This document shows, piece by piece, positions 16,586 to 23,875 of a DNA stretch of 23,875 nucleotides (its first letter is position 1; each line of letters begins with the position of its first letter). Origin of the DNA: Aphodousia sp048520025 (GTDB lineage Bacteria; Pseudomonadota; Gammaproteobacteria; Burkholderiales; Burkholderiaceae_F); the NCBI GenBank assembly GCA_048520025.1, contig DBFZTP010000054.1, forward strand, positions 1-23,875. Reading direction: 5' to 3'. Under the pieces are notes generated by a model. The model saw only the letters and a list, made by a program, of their open reading frames with translations, ran no database searches and was not told the origin of the DNA. The position numbers were made by a program, and so were the translations under genes.

Positions 16586-17047
16586 TTAGGCCAAAGCTTC
16601 AACGGCTTCAAGCACGGCTTGAGCGTGGCCTGCAACCTTAACTTTACGCCACTCGGCGCGAACTTTTCCGCTTTCGTCAATTAAAAACGTACTGCGTTCA
16701 ACGCCCATGTATTCACGACCGTACATTTTCTTTAATTTCATGACGTCATAAGCTTGGCAAAGCGCTTCATCAGGGTCGCTGATGAGCGGGAACTTGAAGC
16801 CTTGTTTGGTGCAGAAATTTTGATGGCTCTTGATGGAGTCGCGAGAGATACCGATCACTTCACAATTAAGCGCTTTAAAGGCATCGTAGCGTGCGTTAAA
16901 GTCAATGCCTTCCATCGTGCAACCACTTGTGTTGTCTTTGGGGTAAAAGTAAAGCACAACACGCTTACCGGCAAAGTCAGATAACGATAACGTGCCCGTT
17001 GTAGCTTCTGCGGTAAAAGCGGGGGCTTGGGAATTCACTAATGACAT
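16586..17047 (-). CDS. bcp: Thioredoxin-dependent peroxiredoxin, Bcp/PrxQ family
   Basis: Bcp/PrxQ enzymes reduce hydrogen peroxide and organic peroxides using a reactive cysteine. The 153-residue product is family length and has YFYPKDNTSGCTMEG with the peroxidatic Cys C43. The resolving cysteine usually found five residues later is replaced (I48). C79 in NFCTKQG, 36 residues after C43, matches the alternative resolving position known in a subset of PrxQ. Catalytic Thr40 is kept; Arg is supplied in the VERSTFLID strand. A GTGAGG ribosome site precedes the ATG. First gene of a probable bcp-phoH operon, divergent from crcB; no clear OxyR site was recognised upstream. Confidence 0.94.
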   Translation of the reverse strand: MSLVNSQAPAFTAEATTGTLSLSDFAGKRVVLYFYPKDNTSGCTMEGIDFNARYDAFKALNCEVIGISRDSIKSHQNFCTKQGFKFPLISDPDEALCQAYDVMKLKKMYGREYMGVERSTFLIDESGKVRAEWRKVKVAGHAQAVLEAVEALA

Positions 17048-17156
17048 ATTTAAACCTCACTGAGTAATGAACAGACTAATTGTGGCCGATTTTTGTTAAA
17101 TGCGTATGAAATTTTTTGTATTGGAGCTATAGAAGGAAGCAAACGAGACCAAGGCG

Positions 17157-17162
17157 TATAAT
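17157..17162 (+). promoter_or_regulatory. Possible -10 element upstream of crcB
   Basis: Perfect TATAAT 30 nt before the crcB ATG. No recognisable -35 lies at 16-18 nt, so this is tentative. Confidence 0.35.
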
Positions 17163-17191
17163 CGGGTCTACTTTTTTTGAGGATTAACGTA

Positions 17192-17596
17192 ATGATTACT
17201 CGTGACGGTCCCTTGTGGCTTGTGGTGTTGTCTGTCAGTTGCGGCGCAACGTTGGGTGCCATGACGCGTTGGGGGTTGACCTATTACTTTAACGATAAGG
17301 TTTGGTTTTTAACCTCGCCTTTGGGGACGGCGTTATCAAACCTCACCGCTGCTTACTTAATGGGGATGGCTTTGGCTTGGCTCTCCACGCGCCCTGAAAT
17401 CAGTCCCGCTGTTCGCTTATTCATTATCACGGGTTTCTTGGGCGCCTTCTCAACTTTGACGGCCGTTTTGGGTGAAAATCTTCACTTCATCTTAAATAAC
17501 CAATGGTTATCAGCCATTGAGCATTTCATGATTCACATTGTGGGTTCATTTATTGCTTTGGTGATGGGTGTTTTGACCATTCGCGGTCATTTCTAA
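17192..17596 (+). CDS. crcB: CrcB/Fluc-family fluoride channel-like protein, divergent
   Basis: Fluc proteins are small dual-topology membrane channels that export fluoride. The 134-residue product has four hydrophobic segments and family landmarks: GATLGAMTRWGL near the N-terminus, PLGTALSN (the conserved pore Asn) in TM2, and GFLGAFSTLTAVLGE in TM3. The TM3 motif is usually close to G-x-x-TTFSTF; here both F-box phenylalanines appear replaced (L and V), which questions fluoride conduction. The ATG at 17192 has a TGAGGA site 8 nt upstream; a TTG at 17177 lies within that site. It may be half of a heteromeric channel. No fluoride riboswitch was seen upstream and no terminator downstream. Confidence 0.8.
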   Translation: MITRDGPLWLVVLSVSCGATLGAMTRWGLTYYFNDKVWFLTSPLGTALSNLTAAYLMGMALAWLSTRPEISPAVRLFIITGFLGAFSTLTAVLGENLHFILNNQWLSAIEHFMIHIVGSFIALVMGVLTIRGHF

Positions 17597-17688
17597 CGTT
17601 TTGTGTTATCTGAAACCAACTGTATCAACACAATATAACTATTTGAAAAATATAGAAATATATTAATTTCTCAAGCATTTCCTTACCC

Positions 17689-17716
17689 CTTGAAATCAGA
17701 AACGTTGTCCCCATAT
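17689..17716 (+). promoter_or_regulatory. Sigma-32 heat-shock promoter of clpB
   Basis: CTTGAAA (17689-17695), 13-nt spacer, CCCCATAT (17709-17716): a match to the RpoH consensus CTTGAAA-N(11-16)-CCCATnT. The predicted start, near 17723, gives a leader of about 60 nt. Confidence 0.88.
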
Positions 17717-17736
17717 AGGAAGTAGTACAACGAGAT

Positions 17737-17769
17737 AAGTGCGTTTTGAAGTTCACTTTGAGCGCACTT
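17737..17769 (+). other. Hairpin in the clpB leader abutting the ribosome site
   Basis: AAGTGCG (17737-17743) pairs with CGCACTT (17763-17769), with a possible smaller inner stem AAGT/ACTT. The stem ends one base before the Shine-Dalgarno region GAGGAA. It might tune translation or protect the mRNA 5' end; no direct evidence that it senses temperature. Confidence 0.45.
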
Positions 17770-17783
17770 GAGGAAATGTGAAA

Positions 17784-20375
17784 ATGAGACAAGATAAATT
17801 AACGACGAAATTCCAACAAGCCTTGGCCGATGCTCAAAGCATTGCGTTAGGCAATGACAATCAGATCATGGAAGGCGTGCACCTTTTGGCCGCTCTCTTG
17901 CGTGACGATGATGGTTCTACGAAGAGCCTTTTGGAACGCGCCGGTGTTCAAGTCACCAAGCTCGTGAAAGAAACGGACGAAACCTTGAATCACTTGCCCA
18001 AAGTCAGTGGCGCAGGTGGCAACATTCAAGCCGGTCGTGAACTCATCAATTGGTTGAACTTGACCGAAAAAGAAGCCATGGCTCGAGGCGATGAATACAT
18101 CTCCATTGATATGGCCCTGTTGGCTTTGACGCAAGATCAAGGTGAGGCCGGTCGTATTGCCAAGCGTTGCGGTTTAACGCGTAAAGCCATGGAAGCTTCG
18201 ATTAACGAAGTGCGTGGCGGAGATACGGCGGATAACCCCGATAGCGAAAACCAACGCGAAACATTGAAGAAATACACGATTGACTTAACGGCTAAGGCCC
18301 GTGAAGGCAAGCTTGATCCTGTGATCGGTCGTGACGATGAAATTCGTCGTGCGATGCAAATTTTGCAACGCCGCACGAAGAATAACCCTGTTTTGATCGG
18401 TGAACCCGGTGTGGGTAAGACGGCTGTGGTTGAAGGGTTGGCTCAACGTATTGTGAACGGCGAAGTGCCCGATACGCTTAAAAATAAGCGCATCTTAAGC
18501 CTGGATATGGCGGGGCTCATTGCCGGTGCCAAGTACCGTGGTGAATTCGAAGAACGTTTGAAGAAGCTTTTAAAGGAAGTCTCTGCCGCCAACGGTCAAA
18601 TCATTCTTTTTATCGATGAATTGCACACGGTGGTGGGGGCCGGTAAAACCGAAGGTTCGATGGATGCCGGCAATATGCTCAAACCCGCACTTGCTCGCGG
18701 TGAGTTGCATGTGATTGGCGCAACGACTTTGGACGAATACCGCAAATACGTGGAAAAAGACGCTGCTCTTGAACGTCGTTTCCAAAAAGTGATGGTGGAT
18801 GAACCGAGCGTTGAAGACACGATCGCTATTTTGCGTGGCTTACAAGAAAAGTATGAAGCGCACCACGGCGTGGAAATCACCGACCCCGCAATTGTGACGG
18901 CTGCCGAACTCTCGCACCGTTACATCACGGATCGTTTCTTACCCGATAAGGCGATTGACTTGATTGATGAAGCCGCTGCTCGCGTGAAGATGGAAATCGA
19001 TTCCAAGCCCGAAGCGCTCGATAAATTGGATCGTCGAATCATTCAATTAAAGATTGAACGCGAAGCGATGAAAAAGGAAACCGATGAGGCCAGTAAAAAG
19101 CGCTTAGCTGCCATTGAAGCCGAAATCGAAACGCTGACCAAGGAATACGGTGACTTGGAAGAAGTTTGGAAAACCGAAAAGGTTGAAGCCTTGGGGGCTA
19201 AGACCGTTCGTGACGAAATCGATAAGACCAAGCATCAAATGGAAGAGTTGCGCCGTCAAGGGCAATTTGAAAAGTTAGCCGAACTTCAATACGGTGTGTT
19301 GCCGAAGTTAGAAGAAAAGCTTCGTAAGGCTGAAGCCGTTAAGAAGGACGAACAAGCTAAGCCTAAACTGTTGCGCACGAGCGTGGGGGCCGAAGAAATC
19401 GCTGAAGTGGTTTCTCGTGCAACGGGTATTCCTGTCTCCAAGATGATGGAAGGGGAACGCCAAAAGCTCTTACACATGGGTGAAGCCCTTGAAGATCGTG
19501 TTGTCGGTCAAGGTGAGGCGGTGAAGGCCGTTGTGGATACGATTTTGCGTTCACGTGCCGGTTTGTCCGATCCTAACCGTCCGTACGGTTCCTTCTTATT
19601 CTTAGGCCCCACGGGGGTCGGTAAGACGGAATTAACGAAGGCATTGGCGCAGTTCCTCTTTGATACGGAAGAAGCCATGATTCGTATCGACATGAGTGAA
19701 TTTATGGAAAAACACTCTGTTGCTCGTTTGATTGGTGCGCCTCCGGGATACGTGGGTTATGAAGAAGGCGGTTACTTAACCGAAGCCGTTCGTCGTAAGC
19801 CCTACAGCGTGATTTTGTTGGACGAAGTTGAAAAGGCTCATCCTGACGTTTTCAATGTCCTTTTGCAAGTGTTGGACGATGGTCGTATGACCGATGGTCA
19901 AGGCCGTACGGTGGACTTCAAAAATACCGTCATTATTATGACGAGTAACTTGGGTTCGCACGAAATTCAATCGCTTGCCGGTCAAGGCAAGGAAACGATT
20001 AAGTCGGCCGTGATGCAAGAAGTGAAAGACCACTTCCGTCCGGAATTCATCAACCGTATTGATGAAATCGTGGTCTTTAACGCTTTGGGTCAAGAAGCGA
20101 TTAAGAATATTGCCAAGATCCAGTTAAAGCGCTTGGCTTCTCGCCTTGAACAACAAGACATTACGATGGATGTGACCGATGCGGCATTGACTGAAATCGC
20201 CACGGTGGGCTTTGATCCGCTCTATGGCGCTCGTCCTTTGAAGCGTGCTATCCAAGACCATGTTGAAAACGCATTGTCTCGTAAATTGTTGGCCGGCGAA
20301 ATTAAGCCTAAGAACCACGTTTGCGTTGATTGCGAAAATCAAGAACTGGTGTTTCGTGTAAGTGATAACGCTTAA
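17784..20375 (+). CDS. clpB: ATP-dependent disaggregase ClpB
   Basis: ClpB is a hexameric AAA+ chaperone that, with DnaK, pulls proteins out of aggregates after heat stress. The 863-residue protein has the full layout. It has an N-domain (about 1-145), then AAA-1 with Walker A GEPGVGKT (206-213) and Walker B ILFIDELHT. The pore loop is in GAKYRGEFEE, and the coiled-coil middle domain spans about 400-525. AAA-2 has Walker A GPTGVGKT (608-615), pore loop GYVGYEEGG and DEVEKAHPDVFN. The ATG at 17784 is chosen because an AGGAA site lies 8 nt upstream; the GTG at 17778 is too close to it. Transcribed from a sigma-32 promoter, with its own terminator. Confidence 0.97.
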   Translation: MRQDKLTTKFQQALADAQSIALGNDNQIMEGVHLLAALLRDDDGSTKSLLERAGVQVTKLVKETDETLNHLPKVSGAGGNIQAGRELINWLNLTEKEAMARGDEYISIDMALLALTQDQGEAGRIAKRCGLTRKAMEASINEVRGGDTADNPDSENQRETLKKYTIDLTAKAREGKLDPVIGRDDEIRRAMQILQRRTKNNPVLIGEPGVGKTAVVEGLAQRIVNGEVPDTLKNKRILSLDMAGLIAGAKYRGEFEERLKKLLKEVSAANGQIILFIDELHTVVGAGKTEGSMDAGNMLKPALARGELHVIGATTLDEYRKYVEKDAALERRFQKVMVDEPSVEDTIAILRGLQEKYEAHHGVEITDPAIVTAAELSHRYITDRFLPDKAIDLIDEAAARVKMEIDSKPEALDKLDRRIIQLKIEREAMKKETDEASKKRLAAIEAEIETLTKEYGDLEEVWKTEKVEALGAKTVRDEIDKTKHQMEELRRQGQFEKLAELQYGVLPKLEEKLRKAEAVKKDEQAKPKLLRTSVGAEEIAEVVSRATGIPVSKMMEGERQKLLHMGEALEDRVVGQGEAVKAVVDTILRSRAGLSDPNRPYGSFLFLGPTGVGKTELTKALAQFLFDTEEAMIRIDMSEFMEKHSVARLIGAPPGYVGYEEGGYLTEAVRRKPYSVILLDEVEKAHPDVFNVLLQVLDDGRMTDGQGRTVDFKNTVIIMTSNLGSHEIQSLAGQGKETIKSAVMQEVKDHFRPEFINRIDEIVVFNALGQEAIKNIAKIQLKRLASRLEQQDITMDVTDAALTEIATVGFDPLYGARPLKRAIQDHVENALSRKLLAGEIKPKNHVCVDCENQELVFRVSDNA

Positions 20376-20398
20376 AAGCTAGTCAAACCCCCTTAGTT

Positions 20399-20432
20399 AA
20401 GGCCATAAAACTTCGGTTTTATGGCCTTTTTG
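20399..20432 (+). terminator. Intrinsic terminator of clpB
   Basis: Perfect 13-bp stem AAGGCCATAAAAC / GTTTTATGGCCTT around a TTCG tetraloop, then a T-run. Confidence 0.93.
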
Positions 20433-20446
20433 CTGAAAATGTCTTA

Positions 20447-20475
20447 TTTACATTTGTTTTGATTTGGGGTTTAAT
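20447..20475 (+). promoter_or_regulatory. Promoter of the lysine-riboswitch operon
   Basis: TTTACA (20447-20452), 17-nt spacer, TTTAAT (20470-20475), each one base from consensus. The predicted start, near 20482, is just before the riboswitch P1 helix. Confidence 0.75.
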
Positions 20476-20484
20476 AATTACAAA

Positions 20485-20648
20485 GTTGGTAGAGGCGCGA
20501 AACGAATGAGTAGTCGTTGGAGGGGGTACCCAAAGAACACGACGAAAGGTCAATTCGCCGAAACGGACTTCTGACAAGAAGGACGGTTGGGCATGGAGAG
20601 AATATCTTCATGACTCCTTTCCCGAATAGGGAAAGAGGTGCTATCGAT
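20485..20648 (+). ncRNA. Lysine riboswitch (L-box) aptamer
   Basis: The conserved L-box blocks appear in order: GGTAGAGGCGCG at the start, GAGTAGTCGTTGGAGGG (P2 with its loop-E-like region), GAAAGGTCAATTCGCCGAAA, GGTTGGGCATGG, and a P5 hairpin TTTCCC/GGGAAA followed by AGAGGTGCTATC. Outer helix P1 pairs GTTGGTAG (20485-20492) with CTATCGAT (20641-20648), with some G-U pairs. Such RNAs bind lysine in their five-way junction and switch off lysine synthesis or uptake genes. Recognised by eye against the known consensus; sits directly upstream of an amino-acid permease. Confidence 0.88.
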
Positions 20649-20728
20649 GGTACTCTGTAGGTCTATTCTCATCTATTTGTCATTGAGAACATTTCTGGAG
20701 TTGCATCGATGGGTGCAACTTTTTTTTA
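20641..20728 (+). terminator. Riboswitch expression platform: antiterminator/terminator switch
   Basis: Terminator: AGTTGCA (20699-20705) / TGCAACT (20714-20720) followed by a run of T to 20728. Competing antiterminator: CTATCGATGGTACTC (20641-20655), which includes the 3' strand of P1, can pair with GAGTTGCATCGATGG (20698-20712), the terminator's 5' arm, with one 2x2 internal loop. Lysine binding stabilises P1, frees the terminator and turns the operon off. Pairings seen directly; regulation sense inferred. Confidence 0.8.
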
Positions 20729-20756
20729 CTTTAATTTTTTTACCAGAAGGTTCTAT

Positions 20757-22169
20757 ATGACAGCATCTAATAACAATAATTCTGTCGCCCATCTCCAAAG
20801 TGAACAAACGGAGATGCGTCGTGAAGTGACGTTGTTTGGCGGCATTTCTGTCTTGGCCGGTATCATGATCGGTTCCGGCATTTTCTATATCGGCGGTATC
20901 GTTCTTGAACGCGCCGGTATGAGTTTAGGTTTAGCTCTCTTGGTCTGGATCATCGGCGGCTTAGTGACGTTGATGAGCGGTATCTGTTTCGCTGAGCTCG
21001 GCGCCATGATTCCGAAGGCCGGTGGCTACTATGTCTATCTTCGTGAAGCATACGGTGAACGCGTCGCCTTTATGTGCGGCTTCGGTAACTTCATGCTCTC
21101 GTCTCCGGGTTCTGTGGCCGCTTTGGCCGTGGCTTTTGCTGCCGCTTTGAGCAGTCTCTGGCAAATTGATCCCATGATGCAAAAGGTGATTGCTGTTACA
21201 TCGGTCATTCTTTTGACGCTCTTTAATATGCGTGGGATTAAGTTGGGGAGCTCCTTGCAAAATATCTTCATGGTTTTGAAGCTTTTTCCGATCTTGATTT
21301 TGCTCTTCTGCGGTCTTTTCATGGGTGAATACAACCCTGACCTTTTGGCAATGCCTGCTGAAATGCCCTCGATCTCTACGCTCTTGTCCATGATCGGCTT
21401 TGCAGTGATCGCCACTTTGTGGGCCTATGAAGGTTGGACCAACCTCAACACGATTGCCGAAGAAATCAAGAACCCAAAGCGCAACATCCCGTTGTCTTTG
21501 ATCCTTGCAATCACGGGCGTGGCCTTACTCTATGTGCTCTTTAACTACTCGATCTTCCGCGTTGTGCCGCCGGAAATGATCGTGAGCATGGTTGAAAGCC
21601 ACAACTACTACATCGGTACGGAAGCTGCCAAGGAATTGTTTGGTGGTGCCGGTATGTACATTGTGGGTGCTGCCATGATTTTGGCCATCTTTAACTCCTT
21701 AAACGGTTGCGTGATGGTCTTCCCGCGTATGTTCTATGCCATGGCTCGTGACGGTGCTTTGTTTAAGAGCTTGGGCAAGTTGCACCCTGAATATCGTACG
21801 CCCGTGAATGCTCAAATCGCTTGCGCCATTATTTCGATTGTTTTGATTTTGTCTCGCTCTTTGAGTGAATTGACGAGCTTGGTGGCCTTGTGCGGCATGA
21901 TCTTCCACGGTATGGCTTTCTACTCCGTCATCGTGTTGCGCAAGAAGTATCCGACGATGGAACGCCCGTACAAGGTTTGGTTCTATCCGTTCACGGTTTT
22001 CATTATCTGTGCCGTTATGGTTGGTTTGATCGTCAATACCGTTGCTAATGACCCGTTCACGGTTGTCTTAGGTGCCATCGTTCCGTTGCTCGGTTTGGTG
22101 ATCTATGAAATCTTATTCCGCAAGTCTCATGAAGCCGTTGTTCGTCAACAACAAGAGGGAGAAAACTAA
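20757..22169 (+). CDS. APC-superfamily amino-acid permease under lysine riboswitch control
   Basis: The 470-residue protein has about twelve membrane segments and the APC fold signature. TM1 has GIMIGSGIF (35-43), with the unwound substrate-binding GSGIF, then AELGAMIPKAGGYYVYLREAYG (about 79-100, in the TM2-TM3 region). TM6 has the AYEGWTNLNTIAEEIKNPKRNIP region typical of LAT/SteT-like exchangers. The ATG at 20757 has an AGAAGG site; an in-frame ATG at 20709 is inside the terminator hairpin and is rejected. The lysine riboswitch upstream suggests uptake of lysine or a lysine derivative, although the sequence resembles LAT-type rather than classical LysP permeases. It overlaps the next gene by one base (TAATG), so the two are translated together. 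Confidence 0.9.
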   Translation: MTASNNNNSVAHLQSEQTEMRREVTLFGGISVLAGIMIGSGIFYIGGIVLERAGMSLGLALLVWIIGGLVTLMSGICFAELGAMIPKAGGYYVYLREAYGERVAFMCGFGNFMLSSPGSVAALAVAFAAALSSLWQIDPMMQKVIAVTSVILLTLFNMRGIKLGSSLQNIFMVLKLFPILILLFCGLFMGEYNPDLLAMPAEMPSISTLLSMIGFAVIATLWAYEGWTNLNTIAEEIKNPKRNIPLSLILAITGVALLYVLFNYSIFRVVPPEMIVSMVESHNYYIGTEAAKELFGGAGMYIVGAAMILAIFNSLNGCVMVFPRMFYAMARDGALFKSLGKLHPEYRTPVNAQIACAIISIVLILSRSLSELTSLVALCGMIFHGMAFYSVIVLRKKYPTMERPYKVWFYPFTVFIICAVMVGLIVNTVANDPFTVVLGAIVPLLGLVIYEILFRKSHEAVVRQQQEGEN

Positions 22170-23773
22170 TGTCTTTATTAATTACGAATGCCAAGATCTA
22201 CGTTGAACGTGATCATTTTGCCCAAGCCCTTTTGGTAGGTGACGACGGTCGAATTGCAGCCGTGGGTACGGAAGAAGAAGTTCGTGCCGTGGCAGCTCAG
22301 GATGTTGAAGTTTTTGATGCCCAAGGTCGCACGATTGTGCCGGGCTTTAATGACTCCCACCAACATCTAATGAACACGGGTATTGCTTTGGCTGCTGTGC
22401 GCTTGTTGGGAACAACGACCATTTCTGAAATCATTGAAAAGGGTCGTCGCTACATTGAAGAAAACCAAGTGGCGCCCGGTGAAGTCATTCACGGCATGGG
22501 TTGGAATCAAGACTATTTCACGGACGAACATCGTCTTTTGAATCGTCACGATTTGGACAGAATTTCCACTGAGCACCCGATCATCTTTGATCGCGCCTGT
22601 GGACACATTTTGGTCTGCAATACCATGGCTTTGGAAATGGCCGGCGTCACGGTGGATACGGTTCCCAACGAAGGGGGTGCCATTGACGTTGAAAACGGGG
22701 AATTGACGGGGATTTTCCGTGAAAATGCCCGGGCTCAGGTGCGCACCATTATGGCTAGCCGCTCTGTTGAAGCCAAGAAGCGTTTGATTCGTTCTGCTAT
22801 GGCTCATGCCTCTGAAACGGGTGTGACCTCGGTCCAAACGTGCGACTTGCGTTTAAGTGACTGGGAAAGCACGTTGCAAGCTTTTGAAGAAGTTTTGGCA
22901 GAAACGCCCAATATTCGTGCCTACCACCAATTCAGTTTCATGGAACCCACGGAATTTCAACGTTTCTTGAACATGGGTTACCGTACCGGTATGGGGACAG
23001 ACTTTAACAAGTTTGGTCCGTTGAAGCTCTTTGTCGACGGCAGTCTCGGTGCTCGTACGGCCTTGATGCGTCAACCCTACCATGATGATCCCTCCACCAA
23101 GGGCATTGCAACGCTCACCGAGTCCCAATTGGATACGTTGGTCGGGATGGCAGTAGAAAACGATTGCTCTGTTGCGATTCACGCCATTGGTGACGGCGCT
23201 ATTGAAAACGTTTTAAATAGCTACGACAAGGTTTGCACCAATGGTGAAAATCCGTTGCGCTTGGGTATCGTTCACGTTCAAATTACTGACCGCCCGTTGT
23301 TGGAACGCTTTACGAAGAACGGTATTTTGGCTTACGTCCAACCGATTTTCTTGCACTACGATACGGCCATTGTCGAAGATCGTGTGGGCGCTGAATTGGC
23401 TAGCACCAGCTACGCTTTTAAGAGCTTAGTGGATATGGGCGTTCATACGAGTTTTGGTACGGACTCTCCGATTGAAGACATGAACCCGATTGATAACATC
23501 TACTGTGCTGTGACCCGCCAAAACTTGCGCGGTGAACCTGCCGGCGGTTTCTATCCCGAAGAGTGCTTCGATATGGTCCAAGCCATCGACTGCTATACCA
23601 CGGAAAGCGCTTACTGCTCCTTTGAAGAAAACTCAAAGGGTCGTTTGAAGGTCGGTTTCGTTGCTGACTTGGTGGTTTTAAGCCAAGATTTGTTTACGAT
23701 CCCGCATGATCAAATCTTGCAAACGAAGGTGGATCGCACGATGGTCAACGGCCGCTGGGTTTATGAACGTTAA
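22169..23773 (+). CDS. YtcJ-type metal-dependent amidohydrolase (Amidohydro_3)
   Basis: The 534-residue product is a member of the amidohydrolase superfamily, hydrolases acting on amide-like bonds at a metal centre in a TIM barrel. Visible are NDSHQH (H64, H66), KLFVDGSLGARTALM (K286, the likely carbamylated lysine and the YtcJ-group GSLG signature), AIHAIGDGAI (H338), GIVHVQ (H369) and FGTDSPIED (D432). A small beta-sandwich is made from the N- and C-terminal ends, including GRIAAVG and KVGFVADLVVL. No signal peptide, so cytoplasmic. Characterised relatives remove formyl or acyl groups from N-substituted amides, but substrates vary widely. Being coupled to a lysine-regulated permease points to a lysine-containing substrate; this is inference. 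Confidence 0.9.
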   Translation: MSLLITNAKIYVERDHFAQALLVGDDGRIAAVGTEEEVRAVAAQDVEVFDAQGRTIVPGFNDSHQHLMNTGIALAAVRLLGTTTISEIIEKGRRYIEENQVAPGEVIHGMGWNQDYFTDEHRLLNRHDLDRISTEHPIIFDRACGHILVCNTMALEMAGVTVDTVPNEGGAIDVENGELTGIFRENARAQVRTIMASRSVEAKKRLIRSAMAHASETGVTSVQTCDLRLSDWESTLQAFEEVLAETPNIRAYHQFSFMEPTEFQRFLNMGYRTGMGTDFNKFGPLKLFVDGSLGARTALMRQPYHDDPSTKGIATLTESQLDTLVGMAVENDCSVAIHAIGDGAIENVLNSYDKVCTNGENPLRLGIVHVQITDRPLLERFTKNGILAYVQPIFLHYDTAIVEDRVGAELASTSYAFKSLVDMGVHTSFGTDSPIEDMNPIDNIYCAVTRQNLRGEPAGGFYPEECFDMVQAIDCYTTESAYCSFEENSKGRLKVGFVADLVVLSQDLFTIPHDQILQTKVDRTMVNGRWVYER

Positions 23774-23795
23774 TTATTCGTTTTAAAACTTAATT

Positions 23796-23832
23796 AAAGG
23801 GGATTGAAATCGAAAGGTTTCAGTCCCTTTTC
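23796..23832 (+). terminator. Intrinsic terminator of the permease-amidohydrolase operon
   Basis: Stem AAAGGGGATTGAAATC / GGTTTCAGTCCCTTT with one bulged A and a GAAA loop, followed by T-rich sequence. Nothing else is recognised from here to the window end. Confidence 0.85.
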
Positions 23833-23875
23833 TTCAGGTAGACTTTAAGTATTGGTTCAATTTTTCAAAAAGACT

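Noticed and set aside
17597..17688. Possible crcB terminator
   Set aside because: AT-rich, but no stem followed by a T-run could be found; left unannotated.
20709..20756. Upstream ATG extending the permease by 16 residues
   Set aside because: The codon lies in the riboswitch terminator hairpin and T-run; ATG 20757 has a proper AGAAGG site.
1..23875. CRISPR array, insertion sequence, tRNA or rRNA gene
   Set aside because: No regularly spaced repeats, transposase frame, inverted-repeat-bounded element or RNA-gene signature was seen.

Overview
This window looks like chromosomal core DNA from a low-to-moderate GC betaproteobacterium of the order Burkholderiales, most plausibly a gut Sutterellaceae-type organism. 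The evidence is the gene order rpsF-priB-rpsR-rplI-dnaB, with priB encoded between the S6 and S18 genes. A RecCBD locus, bcp, a PIN-PhoH gene, clpB with a textbook heat-shock promoter and proteobacterial-style signals fit this. The family-level assignment is inference; no rRNA or tRNA gene is present to anchor it.

Layout. 1-406 (-): 5' part of a MarR-family regulator, apparently leaderless, with a palindromic operator inside its own promoter. 530-2171 (+): ribosomal operon rpsF-priB-rpsR-rplI, with a leader that can fold like an S6:S18 autoregulatory site, ending in a strong terminator. 2215-5016 (+): dnaB, then a truncated and diverged tandem copy of the dnaB helicase domain, then a DUF456 membrane protein, ending in a 23-bp-arm bidirectional terminator. 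5023-13840 (-): a tight recC-recB-recD operon. 14025-14878 (+): a ZIP-family metal transporter, with a terminator shared with the convergent bcp-phoH unit (14899-17047, -). 17157-17596 (+): a divergent CrcB/Fluc-like protein. 17689-20431 (+): clpB behind a sigma-32 promoter. 20447-23832 (+): a lysine riboswitch controlling a two-gene operon of an APC amino-acid permease and a YtcJ-type amidohydrolase.

How the genes work together. The first half is replication and translation housekeeping (S6, PriB, S18, L9, DnaB) followed by recombination repair (RecBCD). The second half is stress physiology (peroxiredoxin, PhoH2, ClpB, fluoride and metal transport) and a lysine-responsive uptake operon.

The two most unusual items are these. 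(1) A second, N-terminally truncated DnaB-like protein (274 aa) appears to have arisen by tandem duplication that captured the start site of the downstream DUF456 gene. It keeps Walker A and B but has lost the arginine finger and part of the DNA-binding loop. (2) A lysine riboswitch drives a permease translationally coupled to an amidohydrolase, which suggests uptake and hydrolysis of a lysine-yielding compound. All statements come from reading the sequence; no database search was run.
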